Source: Candidatus Avispirillum faecium (GTDB lineage: Bacteria > Bacillota > Clostridia > Oscillospirales > CAG-272). Taken from it: a stretch of DNA of 64,000 nt. Of this stretch, positions 57,570-64,000 are shown in pieces. Below the pieces are notes generated by a model, which saw only the letters and a list, made by a program, of their open reading frames with translations, ran no database searches and had not been told where the DNA came from. The stretch is taken from contig CAJFOI010000048.1 of the NCBI GenBank assembly GCA_904396155.1, forward strand, positions 30,396 to 94,395, in the 5' to 3' direction. The stretch's first letter is position 1; each line of letters opens with the position of its first letter. The translations under genes and the position numbers were made by a program.

Positions 57570-57618
57570 TGACAAAGCGCCATCACATCTGGAAACAGGT
57601 GTGGTGGCGCTTTTTGCA

Positions 57619-58683
57619 TTATTCAGATTTGTTTGCTTTATCAAGTCGATCGCGGGCACGTTTATCCTTTTGGTTTTTTGCCTTTCGAGCACTCTGACAT
57701 TCCTTGCGGCGGCAGTACATTTGGTTGCCGCGCTTACGGTAAAAGTAGCAGCCACAGTTGATGCAGACAGCAACAACACCGGTATATTCCTTTTTCTCGG
57801 TTTTCTTTTCTGGCGGCGCATCATCGACAACCATGCGTGCAAAGGTGTACCATGCTATGTCAAAGATAGAATGAACATCGGCAGAAAAGATATAGCGGTT
57901 AGATTTCGAATGGAGCTTAGGACGCATCTGGAATGACGGAATCAAGTCTACTATCTTTGCGCGTAGCTCATCGTAATCATCATACGGAGTGCGGACAATA
58001 TCATCATCCAACGGCTGCCCTTGCATTTTCGCATCAACCACCATTTCCTGCAGGAGATCACCAGCGGCAGATAAATAATCCGCGTCGGGTTGTTCCATAG
58101 GAACGTAACGGTACTTTTCAAAATACGGAACAGGATCAAAATAGCGGCCTGCTTTGCAAATATCCAGTATCAATTCTTCCTGCCCCATGCAGGCAGCATC
58201 GATGGCGGCATAGAAACGAGAGGCAAAGTAAATACGGTTTAGATCTTCCATGAATTTGGATATGGAGAAGGTCGCTTCCTTTTTTAATACTATAGCCATT
58301 TCCGCCGGTGTGAAGCTTGGGTCGCGTGCAAGAGTATTCACATCGTCGACGAAATACGGATGAACGAATTTTTTGCACCACCGGATGATCAGTTCAAACG
58401 GCTCCTGCTTTGTTTCGGGACTGTCAATAATACGCGCCAAATTACAAAGGCTGGACAGCAGCATACCACCGCTAATGTCAGAATAGCTCTTATAATCTGA
58501 TTCGGTGCCATTGATAACAGGGTACGCAACGAGATCATCATTCATATAATCCCAATCGTATTGCGCAAATTGGGTAACCTTGTAACCCAGTTGCCCAACA
58601 CCGCCAATTTTACCGAAACCTAAAACATCGGTCGCCCTGTCAATTTCATATTCAAAATCAAAGTTCTCTCTATAATAACCCAT
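57619..58683 (-). CDS. Hypothetical protein with C-terminal Cys-rich zinc-finger-like tail
   Basis: CINCGCYFYRKRGNQMYCRRKECQSARKAKNQKDKRARDRLDK at the C-terminus. Confidence 0.65.
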   Translation of the reverse strand: MGYYRENFDFEYEIDRATDVLGFGKIGGVGQLGYKVTQFAQYDWDYMNDDLVAYPVINGTESDYKSYSDISGGMLLSSLCNLARIIDSPETKQEPFELIIRWCKKFVHPYFVDDVNTLARDPSFTPAEMAIVLKKEATFSISKFMEDLNRIYFASRFYAAIDAACMGQEELILDICKAGRYFDPVPYFEKYRYVPMEQPDADYLSAAGDLLQEMVVDAKMQGQPLDDDIVRTPYDDYDELRAKIVDLIPSFQMRPKLHSKSNRYIFSADVHSIFDIAWYTFARMVVDDAPPEKKTEKKEYTGVVAVCINCGCYFYRKRGNQMYCRRKECQSARKAKNQKDKRARDRLDKANKSE

Positions 58684-58877
58684 ATCCTACTCCATACCGT
58701 CAATGTGTCACCGCAAGCGTCGCCGGCAAGAATTTGCTTCTGGTGACATTATACTGTATAATTGAGATAAAAGCAAGAGCAAACCATAGCAAATGCTTTT
58801 AGCGGATGGTGCCGATAGGCCTTCCCGCGAGACCCAAGGGGGTAGTCTATCCAAAATCAGAAGAAAGGAGTAGCCGA

Positions 58878-59054
58878 ATGAAATCCAGAAAGAAGCAGCG
58901 AGAGAATCACAGAATGAAGGCCAAAGAAGAAAGAATCGAATTCCGCAACATGTACGGATATCAAGATCCCACGCCGTACATGGCTGTACGAAACATCATG
59001 GCCGCACAGAAAACCGCATCGGTACAACACCAGCCACCTAAGGTTGCCGTCTAA
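58878..59054 (+). CDS. Small basic hypothetical protein
   Basis: AAAGGAG upstream; MKSRKKQRENHRMKAKEERIEFRNMYGYQDPTPYMAVRNIMAAQ. Confidence 0.55.
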   Translation: MKSRKKQRENHRMKAKEERIEFRNMYGYQDPTPYMAVRNIMAAQKTASVQHQPPKVAV

Positions 59055-59110
59055 GGCGAGTTGAGGGTGGCATTTTTGTGCCCATTTTTAAGAAGAAGGA
59101 GGTGAAATAC

Positions 59111-59281
59111 ATGGAAAAAGCAACGATGAGCGTGCAGGAATTATCCGCGCACATGGGAATCAGCTTGCCAAAGGCGTATGAGCTCACCAAGAGAGAGGGA
59201 TTCCCCACTATCCGTATCGGAACAAGGATTCTTGTTCCCGTAGACGCATTTAAGGAATGGTTGAAGAAAAATGCAAACTGA
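59111..59281 (+). CDS. Excisionase-type helix-turn-helix DNA-binding protein
   Basis: MEKATMSVQELSAHMGISLPKAYELTKREGFPTIRIGTRILVPVDAFKEWLKKNAN. Confidence 0.88.
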   Translation: MEKATMSVQELSAHMGISLPKAYELTKREGFPTIRIGTRILVPVDAFKEWLKKNAN

Positions 59282-59321
59282 AGTCAACACCAACCACAAC
59301 ACCGAAAGGAGGTGAAACAAA

Positions 59322-61487
59322 ATGAAAGGATTTACCATCTACACCGCAAACTGCACCGGCAACGCGAAGAATTGCATCTACCCCACCGAAGTGGAGGCAA
59401 AGGACATCGCATCGCTGGAGCGGGCGATGCAGCACGATCACGTGTGCGCCATGTACCGCGATCACAAACGCAGCGCAGCAGGTTTCGAATGGTCGGATTG
59501 TATCCCTATGGATTGCGACAACGATCACAGCGAAGATCCCTCGCAGTGGAAACAGCCGAAGGATGTACAAGCGGCATTTCCCAATGTGACATTCGCGGTG
59601 TGTTACAGCCGCAATCATATGAAAGAAAAAAACGGCCGCACAGCACGCCCCAAATTCCACTGTTACTTTCCTGTGAAGCGGGTAACGGACAGCAAGGTAT
59701 ACACCACCATGAAGCACCGAATCCAGAAACAGTTCTCGTGGTTTGATGCCAACGCGCTGGATGCAGCCAGATTCTACTTCGGTACCGAGGATCCGCAGGT
59801 CATGTTCTTCGCGGGCGATAAAACGGTGGATCAGGTGTTGCCTACAGCAATCACCGCAGGCAGCCGCAATGCGACACTGTCTCAAAAGGCCGGAAAACTC
59901 ATCAAGAGATATGGTGATACAACCAAAGCGGAACAACTGTTCAAGATAGAAGCGGAACGATGTGTACCGCCCTTGTCGGAGGATGAGCTGGCAAGCATCT
60001 GGAGCAGCGCCAAGAAGTTCGGTGAGCGGATTGCCGATCGGGATGATTACATTCCACCCGAGCAGTTCAATACACCGGCAGAAAAGCTGGAGGCTATGAG
60101 ACCGGAGAGCAATCGTAGATACGCTTGGTCAGACATTGGTGCCAGTCGTTTATTTGCAGATTACTACAAAGACATCGTCCGTTATGTGCCGGAGCGTAAA
60201 AGCTGGTACTGCTACGCAGACGGTGTATGGAGCGCAGACATTGGCAATCTCAAAGCAATGGAATATTGCAAGGAGCTGGCAGACGCCATGCTCATATATG
60301 CACTATCCATACAGGATGAGCAGAAGCGGCAGGAGTTCCTCAAGTATTGTGGCAAATGGCAAACCCGCCGCGTTCGAGACACTATTCTCCGCGATGCACA
60401 GGGCATTTACCCCATCGCCATGAGTGAGTTCGATTGCGATCCCTATGTATTCAATTGTAAGAACGGCGCCTTGCATCTGGACACCATGGAGTTCACCCAG
60501 CATCGCGCCGAGGACAGGCTGACCAAGATCAGCGATGTGGAGTATGACCCCGAAGCTCGCTGTGACAGGTTTCTCTCCTTCGTAGATGAGATTACCAGCG
60601 GCAATGCAGATACAGCAAACTTCTTACAGAAAGCGCTGGGTTACGGCATTAGCGGTGATACCCGCCATGAGTGCTTGTTTATTCTCTACGGTGCAAAGAC
60701 TCGCAACGGCAAAGGAATCTTGTGTGAGAGCGTTCTTAAGGTACTGGGCAGCTACGGCTGCACCGCAAGACCGGAGACGATCAGCATTAAGCAGAATATC
60801 AGTAGCCAGACACCCAGCGAGGATATCGCTCGGTTGGCAGGTGTGCGATTCACCAACATATCCGAGCCGGGACGCGGACTGGTGCTCAATGCAGCACAGG
60901 TTAAGAGCATGACCGGTAACGATACCCTCAACGCACGATTCCTACATGAAAACAGCTTCGATTTCAAACCCCAATTCAAGTTGTATATCAACACCAATTA
61001 CCTGCCAGTGATTAACGACATGACGCTGTTCAGCAGCGGCCGTGTGGTGATTATCCCCTTTGACCGACATTTCGAAGAATCCGAGCAGGACAGAACATTG
61101 AAATCGGAGTTTGCGAAACCGCAGAATCAAAGTGCCATTCTTAATTGGCTGGTGGAGGGATACCGACTCGCCATGCAGGAAGGTCTGACACAGCCAGCAG
61201 CCGTAATCGCAGCTACCGCTGAATACAAGAAGGACAGCGACAAGGTGATGCAGTTTGTGGAAGAAAAGCTGAAGGCAGCACCTATGGCAGAAACCCGAAC
61301 ATCCGTAATCTACGAAGCTTACCGTGGATGGTGTTCCGAAAATGGATGCTACGCTGAGAATATGAGAAATTTCAACCAAGCGCTACGCAGCATTGCAACA
61401 GTGACGCGAAAACGCCCAGCCGCAGGTGGCGGTGCAACCACACTACTGTGCGGATACAGAATCAGCGGTGTCGCACAACCGCTATGA
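59322..61487 (+). CDS. P4-type phage/plasmid primase-helicase (D5-like)
   Basis: FNCKNGALHLDTMEFTQHRAEDRLTKISDVEYDPEARCDRFLSF, LFILYGAKTRNGKGILCESVLKVLGSYG (Walker A-like), INTNYLPVINDMTLFSSGRVVIIPFDRHF. Confidence 0.9.
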   Translation: MKGFTIYTANCTGNAKNCIYPTEVEAKDIASLERAMQHDHVCAMYRDHKRSAAGFEWSDCIPMDCDNDHSEDPSQWKQPKDVQAAFPNVTFAVCYSRNHMKEKNGRTARPKFHCYFPVKRVTDSKVYTTMKHRIQKQFSWFDANALDAARFYFGTEDPQVMFFAGDKTVDQVLPTAITAGSRNATLSQKAGKLIKRYGDTTKAEQLFKIEAERCVPPLSEDELASIWSSAKKFGERIADRDDYIPPEQFNTPAEKLEAMRPESNRRYAWSDIGASRLFADYYKDIVRYVPERKSWYCYADGVWSADIGNLKAMEYCKELADAMLIYALSIQDEQKRQEFLKYCGKWQTRRVRDTILRDAQGIYPIAMSEFDCDPYVFNCKNGALHLDTMEFTQHRAEDRLTKISDVEYDPEARCDRFLSFVDEITSGNADTANFLQKALGYGISGDTRHECLFILYGAKTRNGKGILCESVLKVLGSYGCTARPETISIKQNISSQTPSEDIARLAGVRFTNISEPGRGLVLNAAQVKSMTGNDTLNARFLHENSFDFKPQFKLYINTNYLPVINDMTLFSSGRVVIIPFDRHFEESEQDRTLKSEFAKPQNQSAILNWLVEGYRLAMQEGLTQPAAVIAATAEYKKDSDKVMQFVEEKLKAAPMAETRTSVIYEAYRGWCSENGCYAENMRNFNQALRSIATVTRKRPAAGGGATTLLCGYRISGVAQPL

Positions 61488-61606
61488 ACATCATGTAGCA
61501 GCTTGTAGCAGGAAATATAGGTTGTTTTGAAAATCGTTTCTTTTATAGAAAAAACCATTTTTACTTGCTACAACCTGCTACACAGATGAAAGGAGTGAAA
61601 AAACAC

Positions 61607-61882
61607 ATGAGAGGTTACAAGTTTTACAGCACAAGAGACGGCAGGATGCCGATGACTATGCCGGACGCAACAGACTTTGGTGACAACCATAAGGATGCGG
61701 TCACCATTTACCACACCGCAGACAGCGAGCCGGTAATCCTACGCAGGAGCATCGCACTGACACCCATGCCGTGGTGTATCCACAGAGGTACCAGTACCGT
61801 ATTCTTCAGCTGCTACCGAGACGCTATCAACCACTGCCGTAGGCGCGGCTACAGACTGATCGAGGAAGGAGGAAACACATGA
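61607..61882 (+). CDS. Small hypothetical protein
   Basis: AAAGGAGTG upstream; MRGYKFYSTRDGRMPMTMPDATDFGDNHKDAVTIYH. Confidence 0.5.
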   Translation: MRGYKFYSTRDGRMPMTMPDATDFGDNHKDAVTIYHTADSEPVILRRSIALTPMPWCIHRGTSTVFFSCYRDAINHCRRRGYRLIEEGGNT

Positions 61883-62076
61883 GCTGGAAAGACAAACTGT
61901 TTGGCAGCAGAATCCTTGTCGTTGGTAGACGTAAATATACAAAGGCCGATGGTACCACGATCACTGTCACCAAAGACATCCGCTACACCGTCAAAGATGG
62001 CAGCAGCACCATCCACATGTATGATTTGGATGATGTAAAAAGCTACTGCAAGCGCAGCACTCGCCTTGGCGGGTAG
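61879..62076 (+). CDS. Small hypothetical protein, ATGA-coupled to previous
   Basis: MSWKDKLFGSRILVVGRRKYTKADGTTITVTKDIRYTVKDGSSTIHMYDLDDVKSYCKR. Confidence 0.5.
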   Translation: MSWKDKLFGSRILVVGRRKYTKADGTTITVTKDIRYTVKDGSSTIHMYDLDDVKSYCKRSTRLGG

Positions 62077-62196
62077 GGGGGATAATTATCCTCACGCCTA
62101 ATCTTCTCGAGACGGGCGTGGGGTCACACACGAAAAATAGGGAAATCAAGAAGGGGTATAGCCCCACAAATCAAGTTTTTCAAGGAGGATCCACTA

Positions 62197-62493
62197 ATGG
62201 ACAAGTTATTCAAGTATTATGCTCTCGATGGCAGAGGCATTCAGGGAGCAAACAAGCGACCTATCGACCACGTTTATGATAGCGCGGAGGCAGCGTTCAA
62301 AGTCTCCACCTATTGTCTGGAGACCGCAGTACCCGGCACCTATCGTTTGCTGGCGAAGCATCCCACCAACATTCATAAGTACCACTATTTCAACATCAAG
62401 TGCCCCAACTGTGGCGGCACACTGGAAGAAATGTTACCCACAAAAGATAAGCACGTGCTGCCTATGTATGCATGCACCTGCTGCAACCGCTAA
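62197..62493 (+). CDS. Small zinc-ribbon-like protein
   Basis: CPNCGGTLEEMLPTKDKHVLPMYACTCC; AAGGAGG upstream. Confidence 0.6.
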   Translation: MDKLFKYYALDGRGIQGANKRPIDHVYDSAEAAFKVSTYCLETAVPGTYRLLAKHPTNIHKYHYFNIKCPNCGGTLEEMLPTKDKHVLPMYACTCCNR

Positions 62494-62513
62494 TTAAAAG
62501 GAGGAATACCAAT

Positions 62514-63422
62514 ATGTACAAGACCACTGAATACAACCGCGAGTTCTGGAACGCAGCCAGAGCTAAGAGAAGAATCCCACACACCGACGTTCTGGAGAAC
62601 GGCCGCGATACCCAGAATGGCAGCTACAGACTGCCCTACGAATCCAACAAGAAGTTCGAGGCGCTTCGCCAGAAGGAAAACCTGTTCCGTCGCATCGGCA
62701 CTGTCGTCAGCGCTCCCAAAGGCGATTACACCATCTGGGCGTTTGACAACGAGCCGGAGATCACTTGGCTCACCGACAAGAATCCTACTTTCTTCGAAAA
62801 CGTGGAAACCTACGATGATTACCAGTTAACTGGCCATACTCTCGGCTGCGCCACCCGCATCTCCGAGGATTTTGCTGCCGACGCAGGCTTCGATGTGGAA
62901 GGTCAGATTACCAGAGAATTCGCCAGAAGCATTGGCCGCGCTGAGGAAGATGTCTGTATCAACGGCGATGGCATCAGTGCGCCGAAGGGATTCCTGAAGG
63001 ATGCCATGGTCGGCCATTACGCTCTCGGTATCGACTACAGCGACGTGGTTGATCTGTTCTTCGCACAGGATCCGGAGTATCGTCGTAACAGTGTGTGGAT
63101 CATGAATAATGAAACTGCCTATAATCTCCGCACCATGACCGACGGAGACGGCGGTTACCTCTGGAACCACAGCGATAACACCTTGCTCGGCAAGCCCGTG
63201 TACATCTCCGACTATATGCCCTCCGCGACGGAAGGAGCAGGCGCAAGACCCATCGCCTTCGGTGATTTCAGCTACTTCTGGATTGTCGATCGTAAGCCCT
63301 TCGCGATGCGTTCTCTCACCGAGGTGCTGGTACCCCAGCAGCAGGTTGGATACGTCGGATATGAAACTATCGACGCAAAGCTCATCCGCCCCGAAGCAGT
63401 CTGTGTAATGCAGATGAAGTAA
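62514..63422 (+). CDS. HK97-fold phage major capsid protein
   Basis: RIGTVVSAPKGDYTIWAFDNEPEITWLTDKNPTFFENVETYDDYQLTGHTLGCATRISEDFAADAGFDVEGQITREFARSIGRAEEDVCINGDG, SVWIMNNETAYNLRTMTDGDGGYLW, LLGKPVYISDYMPS. Confidence 0.88.
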   Translation: MYKTTEYNREFWNAARAKRRIPHTDVLENGRDTQNGSYRLPYESNKKFEALRQKENLFRRIGTVVSAPKGDYTIWAFDNEPEITWLTDKNPTFFENVETYDDYQLTGHTLGCATRISEDFAADAGFDVEGQITREFARSIGRAEEDVCINGDGISAPKGFLKDAMVGHYALGIDYSDVVDLFFAQDPEYRRNSVWIMNNETAYNLRTMTDGDGGYLWNHSDNTLLGKPVYISDYMPSATEGAGARPIAFGDFSYFWIVDRKPFAMRSLTEVLVPQQQVGYVGYETIDAKLIRPEAVCVMQMK

Positions 63423-63492
63423 TCCCTTAACGACAAAGCGGTCACAGCAGAAAAAGCTGTGGCCGCCTTGTCAAATTGAAAGAAGGTGCCAA

Positions 63493-63669
63493 ATGAAAGT
63501 AGTGTTACCCAGATACAACGGCCTGCTGATCGACGGTGAATGGTATGTCGTTGAGAATATTTTCAGCCGAGCAGCAAAGGAAACGCTGGAGGATAAACTC
63601 AAGCGGCTGATTATAGACAATATTCCCACCAAAAACACCGTCGAAAGTTCTCAGAAACCTAACAATTAA
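63493..63669 (+). CDS. Small hypothetical protein upstream of recombinase
   Basis: MKVVLPRYNGLLIDGEWYVVENIFSRAAKETLEDKLKRLIIDNIPTKNTVESSQKPNN; below the ORF-track length cutoff. Confidence 0.5.
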   Translation: MKVVLPRYNGLLIDGEWYVVENIFSRAAKETLEDKLKRLIIDNIPTKNTVESSQKPNN

Positions 63670-63718
63670 AGCCTCGCCTTTTAGCCGCAGTTCTGGTATA
63701 ATCCCTTCCTGCCACTAG

Positions 63719-63949
<231 letters not shown>

Positions 63950-64000
63950 CGATACTTTTTACATCTACCATGTTGCGGCGGTCATGGTTGACAACTTGCG

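Overview
This is a low-to-mid GC Firmicutes (Clostridia-type) chromosomal segment. About 1-52.5 kb is dense core genome: partial upp, two RluA-type pseudouridine synthases, lnt, murA, the ctsR-mcsA-mcsB-clpC operon, secA, metNIQ-cysK, spo0A, an Fe-S scaffold with a GGGtGRT protein, dusB, lepA, and a comM-like gene. Accessory modules break this up. (1) A broken barnase/barstar-like pair next to a mosaic palindromic repeat lies at 17.48-18.27 kb. (2) A sortase-assembled pilus operon at 34.9-43.8 kb is preceded by a tyrosine recombinase and a 225-bp segment bounded by perfect 22-bp inverted repeats with XerC/D-like core architecture, a predicted invertible phase switch. (3) At 52.66-56.84 kb, a retron-like unit (promoter, structured ncRNA, tiny transmembrane ORF, RT with YVDD and VTG motifs) is translationally coupled (ATGA) to two tandem MjaI-type restriction endonuclease-like genes, with a convergent N4-cytosine-type methyltransferase and an XRE regulator. 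(4) At about 56.9-63.95 kb, a satellite-like mobile element has an excisionase, a P4-type primase, a lone HK97-type capsid gene and a truncated serine recombinase. A metNIQ leader RNA with explicit terminator/antiterminator pairings matches no riboswitch class I recognise. All family names come from reading the translations; no database search was run.
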